This document shows positions 1-7,694 of a DNA stretch of 17,473 bases, piece by piece; the first letter of the stretch is position 1; each line of letters begins with the position of its first letter. The notes beneath the pieces were generated by a model. The model did not search any database and was not told the origin of the DNA. It saw nothing but the letters and a program-made list of their open reading frames with translations. Position numbers and translations under genes: made by a program. Origin of the DNA: Desulfotignum sp. (GTDB taxonomy: Bacteria; Desulfobacterota; Desulfobacteria; Desulfobacterales; Desulfobacteraceae); assembly GCA_011390235.1 (NCBI GenBank), contig JAABSS010000454.1:1-17473 (forward strand), given 5' to 3'.

Positions 1-1344
1 TTGCTGGTTCTGTGCTGTTACTTTATCAGCCTGGTCCTTGCGCTTCACCACAAAAATCTTGGAACAGATCCCAATACGGTTGAACGTATCAAACAAACCG
101 GCACATTACGGTTGATCACCACCCGATCAGTAAATACTTTTTATCTGTACCAGGATGCGCCCACCGGATTTGAATATGACCTGGCCCGTGAATTTGCCCG
201 GTATTTGAATGTGGACCTGGATGTTGTGACACCGGGTTGGAACCACCTGTTTGTCTATCTGGATCAGGGCAAAGGAGATTTTATTGCTGCCGGCCTGGCC
301 ATAACCAAAGAAAACCTTGGAAAAGCGGTCTTTTCCATTCCCTACATGAATATCCAGCAGCGGATTGTTCACCACAGTCTCATATTCGGTCCCAAAAACA
401 TTGATGATCTGGCCGACAGGACCATTCATGTCCGCCGTAACACGTCCTATCATTCCCGGCTGAAAGAAATCAAGGCAGCAGGCATTGATGTCAATTATAT
501 TCTTCATGACAATATTCCCACGGAAGATCTTATTGCCATGGTCAATGACCGTGAAATCAAATTTACCATTGCAGATTCCAACGTCGCCCTTCTTAATCAG
601 CGGTATTTTCCTGACATCGCTATCGGTATTCCGGTTCAGGAAAAAGAATCCCTTGCCTGGGCTGTGCAAAAAAATGATATGGAAATGCTCAAGGAAATCA
701 ACCGGTTCTTTTTGTATGCCAAGGAAAAAGGGATACTCAAACAGATTATTGAACGATACTATACAAATACCAGGGATTTTGACATATCTGAAGTAAAGAC
801 ATTTCATGAAAGGATGAATACCCATCTGCCCAGATATCAGGATATCATAAAAAAAGAGGCGGCAAAGCATGGATTTGACTGGCGCCTGATGGCAGCGGTG
901 GTGTACCAGGAATCCCGATTTGATCCAGATGCCATCAGCTTTACCAATGTGAAAGGCCTTATGCAGGTTACCCATGCAACTGCCAGGGAAATGGGCATAA
1001 AAAACCGCGCCAATCCACAGCAGAGTATTCAGGCCGGCATCAAATATCTGAACCGGATGTTTGAGAAATTTTATCAGATTGAAGATGAATACCAGCGGAT
1101 GCTGTTTGCGCTGGCCAGTTATAATGTGGGATATGGCCATGTCAAGGATGCCATGACCATTGCCAGGCAGAAAGGACTCAATCCGCTGCGCTGGCAGTCA
1201 TTGAAAAAAACGCTGCCCCTGCTGTCAAAACCGGAAATTTACCAGAAAACCAGACATGGGTATGCAAGGGGATGGGAACCGGTGCAGTATGTGGAACGGA
1301 TTCTCACCTATTATGATATCCTGCGGCAGATTGACTTTTCATAG
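1..1344 (+). CDS. mltF: Membrane-bound lytic murein transglycosylase F, 5'-truncated
   Basis: Cleaves the MurNAc-GlcNAc bond of peptidoglycan to give 1,6-anhydro ends, acting at the envelope. The N-terminus starts with a hydrophobic stretch (about residues 1-15) that looks like the end of a signal/anchor segment. Residues about 27-260 resemble a family 3 solute-binding domain, followed by a goose-type SLT lysozyme domain (about 275-440). The SLT motifs are visible: the catalytic Glu304 in VYQESRF, GLMQVT near 317-323 and ASYNVG near 371-376. This order is the known MltF architecture. Reading is open from base 1 with a TTG codon there, but the short hydrophobic start and absence of upstream sequence mean the true start is probably a few codons outside the window. 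447 visible residues against roughly 470-520 in the family. The nearest plus-strand gene is rng, 138 bases on. Confidence 0.9.
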   Translation: MLVLCCYFISLVLALHHKNLGTDPNTVERIKQTGTLRLITTRSVNTFYLYQDAPTGFEYDLAREFARYLNVDLDVVTPGWNHLFVYLDQGKGDFIAAGLAITKENLGKAVFSIPYMNIQQRIVHHSLIFGPKNIDDLADRTIHVRRNTSYHSRLKEIKAAGIDVNYILHDNIPTEDLIAMVNDREIKFTIADSNVALLNQRYFPDIAIGIPVQEKESLAWAVQKNDMEMLKEINRFFLYAKEKGILKQIIERYYTNTRDFDISEVKTFHERMNTHLPRYQDIIKKEAAKHGFDWRLMAAVVYQESRFDPDAISFTNVKGLMQVTHATAREMGIKNRANPQQSIQAGIKYLNRMFEKFYQIEDEYQRMLFALASYNVGYGHVKDAMTIARQKGLNPLRWQSLKKTLPLLSKPEIYQKTRHGYARGWEPVQYVERILTYYDILRQIDFS

Positions 1345-1411
1345 AACGCCCAATAAGGTATTTATTCCAGAAAGATGTTCATAAGGAAAAAAATAATTTA
1401 CTTGCCCGTGG

Positions 1412-1438
1412 CAACAGAATACCATAAACATGCTGTTG
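1412..1438 (+). other. Weak inverted repeat in the rng leader
   Basis: The 138-base gap between mltF and rng (1345-1482) holds no convincing gene. It contains a 6-bp perfect inverted repeat CAACAG/CTGTTG with a 15-base loop. No T-run follows closely, so it is not a clear terminator. It could be a small structure in the rng 5' leader (RNase E leaders in enterobacteria are known to be autoregulatory), but a 6-bp stem with this loop may be chance. Confidence 0.2.
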
Positions 1439-1482
1439 GGACATGGCAGGATTACCCCAATTTTTAAGATGAGTAAAAAAAC

Positions 1483-2946
1483 ATGACAAGAAAAATACTG
1501 ATCAATGCACTGGATCCCGATGTCAGCAGAATCGCCGCAGTCATAGACAACAAACTGGACCAGTTTCACATTGAAACGCGTGCCAAGGAAGTCACCCAGG
1601 GCAATATTTACAAAGGTATTGTAACCCGGGTGGAACAAAGCCTTCAAGCGGTTTTTGTGGACTATGGCGCAGAAAAAAACGGGTTTTTACAAAAAAACGA
1701 AATCCACCAGGACTATTTCCAGGAGGTGGAAACCCGGGACAAGTCCCTGTTCAATTTAATCAAAAAAGGACAGGAACTTATTGTGCAGGTGGTAAAAGAT
1801 CCCATCAGCCAGAAAGGGGCCATGCTCACGACCTTTATCTCTTTGCCCGGCAGACTGGCGGTTCTCATGCCTGGAAGTACCACTAAGGGGGTTTCCCGGA
1901 AAATTGCAGAGGAGGAAGAAAGAAAACGGCTGGCCGGCATCCTGAAAACCATGGACATTCCGGAAGGATTTGGCATGATTGTGAGGACCGCCGGTAAAAA
2001 TGCCACCAAAACCCAGCTGACAGCAGACCTTAAATACCTGATGCGGGTATGGAAAAATATAGACAAGCTGGCCATTGATAACAAGGCACCTTCGCTGCTT
2101 TACAAAGAACAAAGCCTGGCTGTGAGATCTTTGCGGGATTATTTTACCACGGATATCACAGAAATTCTTATTGATAATCCTGATACATTCCGGGAAGTCA
2201 AGGATTTCATGGCCATGATCTCCCCTAAACAGAAAAAAATTGTAAAATTTTTCAAAGGGGAAAAACCCATTTTTACCAAATACCAGCTGGAAGAACAGAT
2301 TGCTTCCATCTTCAAACGCGATGTCCCCTTGAAATCAGGCGGATTTCTGGTCATTGAGCAGACAGAAGCCCTGGTATCCATTGATGTGAATTCCGGAAAA
2401 TCCACCAAACGCCGCAATATTGAAGAAACCGCCTCTCATACCAATCTTGAGGCAGCCGAAGAGGTGGCAAGGCAATTGCGTCTGCGGGATATGGGCGGTC
2501 TTATTGTGGTGGATTTCATCGATATGAAAGAAAGACGTCACAAAGCCGATATCACCAAAAATCTGAAAAAATATTTAAAATCAGACAAAGCCAAAACAAA
2601 GGTGGGCGGCATCACCGCATTCGGGCTTCTGGAAATGTCCCGGCAGCGCATCCGCCATTCCATTACCTTTGGCAGCTATGAAACCTGCCGGTACTGCAAC
2701 GGCCGGGGTCAGACGCCCTCTGTGGAAACACAGGGACTTGCCATTCTGCGGGAACTGAACCTGAAAACCCTGAAAACAGAAAACAAACAGGTACAGGCAC
2801 TTGTTCCCCGGGAAGTTGCCTATTATATTCTCAATAAAAAACGAGAGGACCTCATTGAGATCGAAACCAAAAGAAATGTTTCTATTACTGTGGAGATTGA
2901 TCCGGAACTGGTGTCGGGTCAGAGCCGTATTACCTGCCACTCCTGA
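1483..2946 (+). CDS. rng: Ribonuclease G/E (Rne/Rng family)
   Basis: Single-strand-specific endoribonuclease for rRNA 5' maturation and mRNA decay in the cytoplasm. At 487 residues it matches RNase G (about 490) and lacks the long degradosome scaffold tail of RNase E. An S1 RNA-binding domain lies near residues 37-120 (YKGIVTRVEQSLQAVFVDYG). The two metal-binding catalytic Asp residues of the family are visible as Asp301 in SIDVNSG and Asp344 in VVDFIDM. The Zn-link that joins subunits is Cys402-x2-Cys405 in CRYCNGRG. The ATG is preceded by only a weak purine stretch (AAGATGAG). It ends 83 bases before the LysM-like gene; a small perfect hairpin overlaps its stop codon. The family call is secure; Rng rather than a short Rne is based on length. 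Confidence 0.95.
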   Translation: MTRKILINALDPDVSRIAAVIDNKLDQFHIETRAKEVTQGNIYKGIVTRVEQSLQAVFVDYGAEKNGFLQKNEIHQDYFQEVETRDKSLFNLIKKGQELIVQVVKDPISQKGAMLTTFISLPGRLAVLMPGSTTKGVSRKIAEEEERKRLAGILKTMDIPEGFGMIVRTAGKNATKTQLTADLKYLMRVWKNIDKLAIDNKAPSLLYKEQSLAVRSLRDYFTTDITEILIDNPDTFREVKDFMAMISPKQKKIVKFFKGEKPIFTKYQLEEQIASIFKRDVPLKSGGFLVIEQTEALVSIDVNSGKSTKRRNIEETASHTNLEAAEEVARQLRLRDMGGLIVVDFIDMKERRHKADITKNLKKYLKSDKAKTKVGGITAFGLLEMSRQRIRHSITFGSYETCRYCNGRGQTPSVETQGLAILRELNLKTLKTENKQVQALVPREVAYYILNKKREDLIEIETKRNVSITVEIDPELVSGQSRITCHS

Positions 2947-2955
2947 AAATCAGGA
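2941..2955 (+). other. Perfect 6-bp hairpin spanning the rng stop codon
   Basis: TCCTGA-AAA-TCAGGA forms a perfect stem with a 3-base loop and includes the rng TGA stop. No T-run follows, so it is not a standard intrinsic terminator. It may stabilise the rng mRNA end or be incidental. Confidence 0.3.
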
Positions 2956-2966
2956 CCGCCCTGTTC

Positions 2967-2995
2967 TTGACATGGCTGCATCTTTTGTGTATCTA
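2967..2995 (+). promoter_or_regulatory. Candidate sigma-70 promoter before the LysM-like/yajC-secDF cluster
   Basis: A perfect TTGACA (2967-2972) is followed after 17 bases by TATCTA (2990-2995), a 3 of 6 match to TATAAT. Transcription would start near 3002, giving a leader of about 28 bases to the ATG at 3030. The strong -35 and exact spacing support it; the poor -10 weakens it. Confidence 0.4.
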
Positions 2996-3029
2996 AAACA
3001 CCTTTGACCTTGTAACAGGGGAAAACAAA

Positions 3030-3893
3030 ATGGCGAACAGGGCTGTTATAACAAAAAACCTGATATTCATGGGCCTGGTTTTTGTTGTTATCGCTCTGAT
3101 TGCCATATATATGTTTTTGGGAACTGATTCAAATCAGATGGCTGATGAAACCGCTGCAAATATACAGGAACAAACTGTCCAGGGCCATGATGCGCAAAAA
3201 ACGATGCAGCAGGATGCCCATGAAAAAACGGGTTCTTCGGAAACCAAAGCCGGTGTGGTGGAAAAAAAGATCCGGGTAAACCCTGTAATTGCTTATAAAA
3301 ACAGCAAAGATCCGAAAAAAACCGCTTCCCGGGATCAGATGATGGAAAACAGGCTGCAGGCCCTGGGTATCAAAAACAGCCTGGACATGATTATCCGGTC
3401 TGATGAATCTTTTATTGTGGGTGACAAAAAAGTGTCCATGGTGGATATATTGGAAAAGGCCTTTACCAGAAGAAAAAAAATTTTTGAAACACGCATCACT
3501 GAATCAGAAGAAACAGCTGTGGAGCATAGTAAAGAATATGGCATTTATGTGGTCCAGCCAGGAGATAATATCTGGAATATCCATTTCAACATCCTCAAAG
3601 AATATTATTCTTCCAAAGGGATTGTTGTGCCGTTCAAGGCAGATGAGCCCCTGAACGGCGGACATTCTTCCGGTGTGGGTAAAATTTTAAAATTTTCTGA
3701 AACCATGGTTATTATCTATAGCCTGATTGACCGGAAGATTGTGACAGATATCAACCTGCTGGAACCTTTGAGCAAAATCGTGGTATATAATCTGGATGAG
3801 GTGTTTGCCCTGCTCAAAGAGATTGACTATGACAATATTAACCAGATTCAGTTTGACGGTAGAACCATCTGGATTCCATATCCGGAATCCTGA
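3030..3893 (+). CDS. Single-pass membrane protein with LysM-like motif, unknown function
   Basis: 287 residues. A short basic N-terminus leads into one strong membrane segment (about residues 10-31); the rest is expected outside the cytoplasmic membrane. Residues about 32-85 are polar, Gln/Lys/Glu-rich and probably a flexible spacer. Starting at Tyr173, the sequence YVVQPGDNIWNI closely matches the opening of a LysM peptidoglycan-binding motif, but the remainder (to about residue 285) is longer than a normal 45-residue LysM, so it is either a LysM with an insertion or a different fold sharing that start. ATG 3030 has a good ribosome site (AGGGG, 8 bases away). It lies between rng and yajC with a candidate promoter just upstream. 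Peptidoglycan contact is an inference from the motif; I do not recognise a named family. Confidence 0.8.
   Translation: MANRAVITKNLIFMGLVFVVIALIAIYMFLGTDSNQMADETAANIQEQTVQGHDAQKTMQQDAHEKTGSSETKAGVVEKKIRVNPVIAYKNSKDPKKTASRDQMMENRLQALGIKNSLDMIIRSDESFIVGDKKVSMVDILEKAFTRRKKIFETRITESEETAVEHSKEYGIYVVQPGDNIWNIHFNILKEYYSSKGIVVPFKADEPLNGGHSSGVGKILKFSETMVIIYSLIDRKIVTDINLLEPLSKIVVYNLDEVFALLKEIDYDNINQIQFDGRTIWIPYPES
3871..3890 (+). other. Hairpin at the 3' end of the LysM-like gene
   Basis: GGATTCC (3871-3877) and GGAATCC (3884-3890) form a perfect 7-bp stem with loop ATATCC, ending directly at the TGA stop. Only a run of four T follows, after TGAAAA, so intrinsic termination would be weak or partial. 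It may attenuate read-through into yajC or stabilise the upstream message. The AT-rich gap to yajC (3894-3958) contains the palindrome TGAAAATTTTCA (3891-3902, including the stop). Confidence 0.3.
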
Positions 3894-3945
3894 AAATTTT
3901 CAAAATCACATGTGTTATTTTTATCCCATATTTTAATATTTTATA

Positions 3946-3961
3946 AGGAGGAGCTATTTTG
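3946..3961 (+). promoter_or_regulatory. Strong ribosome binding site that fixes a TTG start for yajC
   Basis: A full AGGAGG (3946-3951) sits 7 bases before TTG 3959-3961. The first in-frame ATG is seven codons later and would be far too distant from this site, so TTG is the preferred start. Confidence 0.75.
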
Positions 3962-4297
3962 ATTAGTACAGCATTTGCAATGGGCGCCAACGAAGGGCAG
4001 GCAGCAGGCGGACTGGCAGGATTTCTGCCCATCATTATCCTGTTTGCCATTTTTTATTTTCTTTTAATCCGGCCCCAGCAGAAAAAAGCCAAAGAACACA
4101 GAGAAATGATTGCAAACCTGAAAAAAGGAAACCGGATCATCACTTCCGGCGGTATTTACGGTACCATTGTTTCCATTGACGACACAACCATTGGTCTTGA
4201 AATTGCCGAAAAGGTCAAAATCAAAATTTCCCGCGGTAATGTGGCTGCCATGATCTCAGACAATGAAACAGCTGTCAAATCTGAAAAAAAGAATTAA
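3959..4297 (+). CDS. yajC: Preprotein translocase subunit YajC
   Basis: Small inner-membrane protein that joins SecD and SecF in the accessory complex of the SecYEG translocon. 112 residues, typical of the family. A short Ala/Gly-rich N-terminus precedes one membrane segment (about residues 20-40, FLPIIILFAIFYFLLI), immediately followed by the diagnostic RPQQKKAKEH and then the cytosolic domain with KKGNRIITSGGIYGTI. Translation begins at TTG after a strong ribosome site. It ends 24 bases before secD, and the classical yajC-secD-secF order supports the call fully. Confidence 0.97.
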   Translation: MISTAFAMGANEGQAAGGLAGFLPIIILFAIFYFLLIRPQQKKAKEHREMIANLKKGNRIITSGGIYGTIVSIDDTTIGLEIAEKVKIKISRGNVAAMISDNETAVKSEKKN

Positions 4298-4321
4298 TCC
4301 ATTGCGCAGGAGAGCTGAAGA

Positions 4322-5893
4322 TTGAAACTATTTACCTTTAAACGCCTGTTGGTTTTGGGCGTTCTCATCACAGCCGTTGTATTTCTGCTGCCGACCTTCA
4401 CCAATACCTGGCCCCATAAAAAAATCAATCTGGGCCTTGACCTGCAGGGCGGTATGCACCTGGTGCTGGAGGTTCAAAACGTCAAGGCGGTTGAAGCCGA
4501 GCTGGAGCGTACCGTTGATGAACTGAAAAAAGAACTCAGAAAAGATGGTATCACCCATCTGGGAATCACCCGTCAGGAAAACAATACCATTGTGGCCGAA
4601 CTGCCCGACAAAAATGCCAAAAATGCATTTGAGACCATTGTTTCCAAAGAATTTTCCAACCTTAAGGTAAGTGCTTCCTCCTCTGGTGAAGATGCCACCA
4701 GATTTCAACTCAGACTGCCGGATGATGAAAAAGAAACCATACGCAAAATGGCCACGGAACAGGCCCTTGAAACCATTCGGAACCGGATTGATGAATTTGG
4801 TGTCAGTGAACCCGACATCCGGATTCAGGGAGAAAACCGTATACTTCTTCAGCTGCCGGGTATCGATGATCCGGAACGTGCCAAGGATCTGATCGGAAAA
4901 ACCGCCCAGTTGACATTTCAGCTGGTCAATGATGATGTCAGCGCGCAAGCAGCCCTTCAGGGATCTTTGCCCGTGGGAAGCCAGATTCTGTATGAAAACA
5001 AAACAGATCCTGTCACCGGCAATACCGCCAAAATTCCCCATGTAATTAAAAAGCAGGTACTGCTGGACGGCAGTCTTCTGGTGGATGCCCGGGTGGAATT
5101 CGATCAGTTTCAGCAGCCCCAGGTGGGTATTGCGTTCAACCGGAAAGGCGCCCATATATTTGACAGAATCACCGGCCAGAATATCAAAAAAAGGTTGGCC
5201 ATTGTACTGGACAATACCGTGTACTCGGCACCGGTGATCCAGGACCGTATTGCCGGCGGCAAAGCCGTGATTACCGGAAATTTCACCATGGAAGAAGCCA
5301 AAGACCTGGCCATTGCCCTGCGGGCCGGATCTCTTCCCGCACCGGTCACCATCATTGAGGAAAGAACTGTCGGACCCACCCTGGGTGCGGATTCCATCCG
5401 CATGGGAATGATATCCATGCTGGCGGGGGGCATACTGGTTCTTTTGTTCATGGCGATATACTATAAGGGGGCCGGCCTGGTTGCAGACCTGGCCCTGGTT
5501 ATGAACATCATTCTTATCGGCGGGGGACTGGCTGCATTTCAGGCCACTTTGACTTTGCCGGGAATTGCAGGCATTATTCTGACAATCGGTATGGCAGTGG
5601 ATGCCAATGTGATCATTTTCGAAAGGATACGCGAAGAGCTTGGGTGGGGAAAAACACCGCTTGCTGCAGTCCACGCCGGTTTTGACCGGGCCACTTTGAC
5701 CATTCTGGATGCCAATGTCACCACCTTGATTGCCGCCATTGTGCTGTTTCAATTCGGCACAGGTCCTGTCAAGGGCTTTGCCGTGACCCTGGGGCTTGGT
5801 ATTGTTGCCAGCCTGTTTACCGCCCTTATTCTGTCAAAGTCAATTTTTGATTTTATTTTACAGAAAAAAACCGCTTCAACCTTGAGCATATAA
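4322..5893 (+). CDS. secD: Protein translocase subunit SecD
   Basis: Uses the proton motive force, with SecF, to pull exported proteins off the SecYEG channel on the outer face of the cytoplasmic membrane. 523 residues, normal for a stand-alone SecD. One membrane segment at residues about 7-26; then the family signature DLQGGMHLVLEV; a large periplasmic P1 region; then five C-terminal membrane segments (about 355-515). The conserved membrane Asp of the proton pathway is Asp427 in GMAVDANVIIFERI. The start is TTG 4322, about 10 bases after AGGAG; no ATG lies nearby in frame. It is 13 bases upstream of secF. No internal break or fusion is seen. Confidence 0.97.
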   Translation: MKLFTFKRLLVLGVLITAVVFLLPTFTNTWPHKKINLGLDLQGGMHLVLEVQNVKAVEAELERTVDELKKELRKDGITHLGITRQENNTIVAELPDKNAKNAFETIVSKEFSNLKVSASSSGEDATRFQLRLPDDEKETIRKMATEQALETIRNRIDEFGVSEPDIRIQGENRILLQLPGIDDPERAKDLIGKTAQLTFQLVNDDVSAQAALQGSLPVGSQILYENKTDPVTGNTAKIPHVIKKQVLLDGSLLVDARVEFDQFQQPQVGIAFNRKGAHIFDRITGQNIKKRLAIVLDNTVYSAPVIQDRIAGGKAVITGNFTMEEAKDLAIALRAGSLPAPVTIIEERTVGPTLGADSIRMGMISMLAGGILVLLFMAIYYKGAGLVADLALVMNIILIGGGLAAFQATLTLPGIAGIILTIGMAVDANVIIFERIREELGWGKTPLAAVHAGFDRATLTILDANVTTLIAAIVLFQFGTGPVKGFAVTLGLGIVASLFTALILSKSIFDFILQKKTASTLSI

Positions 5894-5906
5894 AGGAATT
5901 GTCATA

Positions 5907-6941
5907 ATGCAGCTGATCAAGTCTGATATCAATATAGACTTTCTGGGGAAACAGAAAATCGGAATTGTTTTTTCCGCCATACTCATCATTGCCAGTATCA
6001 TAGGGCTGATTGTTCACAAAGGTCCCAACTACGGCATTGATTTTTCCGGCGGGGCACTGATCCAGGTAAAATTCACCCGGGATATATCCATTACCCAGGT
6101 GAGAGACAGCCTGGCCGGTATGGATCTCAAGGACTTGTCTGTTCAGGATTTTGGACAACCAGAGGACCATGAATTTTTAATCCGTACCGGCAGTACGGAA
6201 ACAGTGGGCAAAGGACTGGCCCAGACGGTTTCTGCCGCCATCCTCCAGGGAACCGGGGTGACACCGGAAATCCGGCGTGTGGAAATGGTTGGCCCCCAGG
6301 TGGGAGATGAACTGAAAAAACAGGCCTTGCTGGCCATTTTTTATTCTCTGTTGTTCATCACCATTTATATTTCCGGCCGGTTTGAGCTCAAATGGATACT
6401 GTCCGGCGTGACTGCCGGCGCATTGATGACAGCGGTCTATTTTTTATCTGTTTTCAATGTCAGCATGCCGATTTTGATTACAGGAGCTCTTTTGGTCTCT
6501 CTAATTCTGTTCTGGCGGCTCCGGCTCAAATTTGCCATGGGGGCGCTCATTGCCCTGATCCATGATGTGTTCATTACAGTGGGCATTTTTTCCATTCTCA
6601 ACCTGGATTTTTCCCTGCCGATTATTGCCGCCCTGTTGACCATTATCGGATATTCATTGAATGATACCATCATCGTATTTGACAGAATCAGAGAAAATAT
6701 CAAGGGAGAATCTTCCAAAACCGCCCTGCCCGGTCTTTTCAATAAGAGCATCAACCAGACGTTGTCCAGAACCATTCTCACATCCGTCACCACCTTGATT
6801 GTTCTGCTGGCCCTGTTTTTTCTCGGGGGGGATATCATCCATAATTTTGCCTTTGCCATGATCATCGGTGTTCTCATCGGCACCTATTCATCCATATTTG
6901 TGGCAAGCCCGGTTGTGCTTGCCGCTTTCAGGAAAGGATAA
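5907..6941 (+). CDS. secF: Protein translocase subunit SecF
   Basis: Partner of SecD in proton-driven protein export across the cytoplasmic membrane. 344 residues; family members are usually 300-350. Membrane segment 1 lies at about residues 17-34, followed by the SecF signature YGIDFSGGALIQVKF, a small periplasmic domain and five further membrane segments (about 145-340). The conserved transmembrane motif GYSLNDTIIVFDRIREN carries Asp253 and Arg260/Arg262, matching the residues required for proton movement in this family. The ATG follows AAAGGA at a normal distance. It starts 13 bases after secD and ends 5 bases before the ybgF-like gene, so all are co-transcribed. Confidence 0.97.
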   Translation: MQLIKSDINIDFLGKQKIGIVFSAILIIASIIGLIVHKGPNYGIDFSGGALIQVKFTRDISITQVRDSLAGMDLKDLSVQDFGQPEDHEFLIRTGSTETVGKGLAQTVSAAILQGTGVTPEIRRVEMVGPQVGDELKKQALLAIFYSLLFITIYISGRFELKWILSGVTAGALMTAVYFLSVFNVSMPILITGALLVSLILFWRLRLKFAMGALIALIHDVFITVGIFSILNLDFSLPIIAALLTIIGYSLNDTIIVFDRIRENIKGESSKTALPGLFNKSINQTLSRTILTSVTTLIVLLALFFLGGDIIHNFAFAMIIGVLIGTYSSIFVASPVVLAAFRKG

Positions 6942-6946
6942 ACCCA

Positions 6947-7681
6947 ATGGCCCGGTCAGCAATTGTAAGATATACCGCCCTGCTCTGTGTCAGTTTTCTG
7001 CTGGTGTCCTGTTCCAAGTCCCATTTTTTTGGAAAAAAAACAGCTTCTCCCCAAAGTGAAAACCAGATAACGCAAACCGATCCTGACGGGTTGACCAAAG
7101 ATCAGCTGGCACAGATACAACAGCAGATGGACCAAAGAAACCAGGCCATTCATGCTTTGGAAGAAAAAATTACCCGTCTGGAACAGAAAATAGCGGTCCT
7201 TGAAAAAAACCAGTCTGTTGCGGAAAAAAATCAGCCTGGTGCGCTGCAGAAACCGGAAGAAAAACCGGAAGAAATACCGGAACATACAAATGATCAGTCA
7301 AAAAAACCGGCCCCGTCAGATCTATACCAAAAAGCCAGAAACCTTATGCTGGCCGATGACTTTGCTGCTGCCGGCCGATTGTTTCAACGCTTTGCCCGGC
7401 AATACCCGGACCACAGCCTGGCTGACAATTCCCTTTACTGGCTGGGAGAATGCCATTATTCCCAGGGAGAATATGCCCGGGCAGCAGCTGTATTCAAAGA
7501 CCTGGTCACTGCCTATCCTGCTGCGGAAAAAGTTCCTGATGCCTTGTTGAAAACCGGGTATTGCTATCTGTCCATGGATGACACCAACCGGGCAAACCAT
7601 TATTTGAAACTGGTTTTGAAAAAATACCCGTTTTCACCTGCCGCAGATAAAGCCCAGGCAAAACTGATGTCATCTGATTGA
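6947..7681 (+). CDS. ybgF: YbgF/CpoB-like TPR lipoprotein
   Basis: 244 residues. An N-terminal signal ends in a lipobox Leu19-Val-Ser-Cys22, so the protein is predicted to be lipidated and envelope-bound. Residues about 45-90 form a Gln/Glu/Lys heptad region (coiled coil, as in the YbgF trimerisation segment), then a repetitive Pro/Glu linker, then about residues 120-242 with TPR-type helices (LYQKARNLML, FPQYPDHSLADNSLYWLGE-like pattern, second repeat AAAVFKDLVTAYP) typical of the YbgF C-terminus. In E. coli the homologue CpoB links Tol-Pal action to peptidoglycan synthesis. Here no tol or pal gene is near; it sits 5 bases after secF and 13 before dprA. A soluble periplasmic signal is usual for CpoB, so lipidation is a difference. 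A BamD-type role is a less likely alternative. Confidence 0.82.
   Translation: MARSAIVRYTALLCVSFLLVSCSKSHFFGKKTASPQSENQITQTDPDGLTKDQLAQIQQQMDQRNQAIHALEEKITRLEQKIAVLEKNQSVAEKNQPGALQKPEEKPEEIPEHTNDQSKKPAPSDLYQKARNLMLADDFAAAGRLFQRFARQYPDHSLADNSLYWLGECHYSQGEYARAAAVFKDLVTAYPAAEKVPDALLKTGYCYLSMDDTNRANHYLKLVLKKYPFSPAADKAQAKLMSSD
7202..7243 (+). repeat. Tandem 21-bp repeat in the ybgF-like linker
   Basis: Two adjacent 21-base units (7202-7222 and 7223-7243) match at 18 of 21 positions and encode EKNQSVA/EKNQPGA. It is an in-frame duplication at the end of the coiled coil. Confidence 0.7.
7250..7285 (+). repeat. Tandem 12-bp repeat in the ybgF-like linker
   Basis: Three 12-base units: the first two (7250-7261, 7262-7273) are identical (AAACCGGAAGAA) and the third (7274-7285) is diverged. 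They encode KPEE, KPEE, IPEH, a Pro/Glu spacer between the coiled coil and TPR parts. Confidence 0.75.
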
Positions 7682-7694
7682 CCGCCTTGGCCAT

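Noticed and set aside
127..1140. Long minus-strand open frame (337 codons) opposite mltF
   Set aside because: Lies fully antisense to a well-supported gene with intact family motifs; its translation is rich in Cys, Phe and His without recognisable domains, as expected of a mirror frame.
1375..1467. 30-codon open frame in the gap between mltF and rng
   Set aside because: No ribosome site, no composition bias and no recognisable motif; likely chance.
1437..1470. Sigma-54-like TGGCA element before rng
   Set aside because: TGGCA is present but the required GC of the -12 element is not at the proper spacing.
4328..5752. 474-codon minus-strand open frame opposite secD
   Set aside because: Antisense to secD; composition (very high Gly, Asn, Gln, His) reflects codon bias of the real gene, and no domain is visible.
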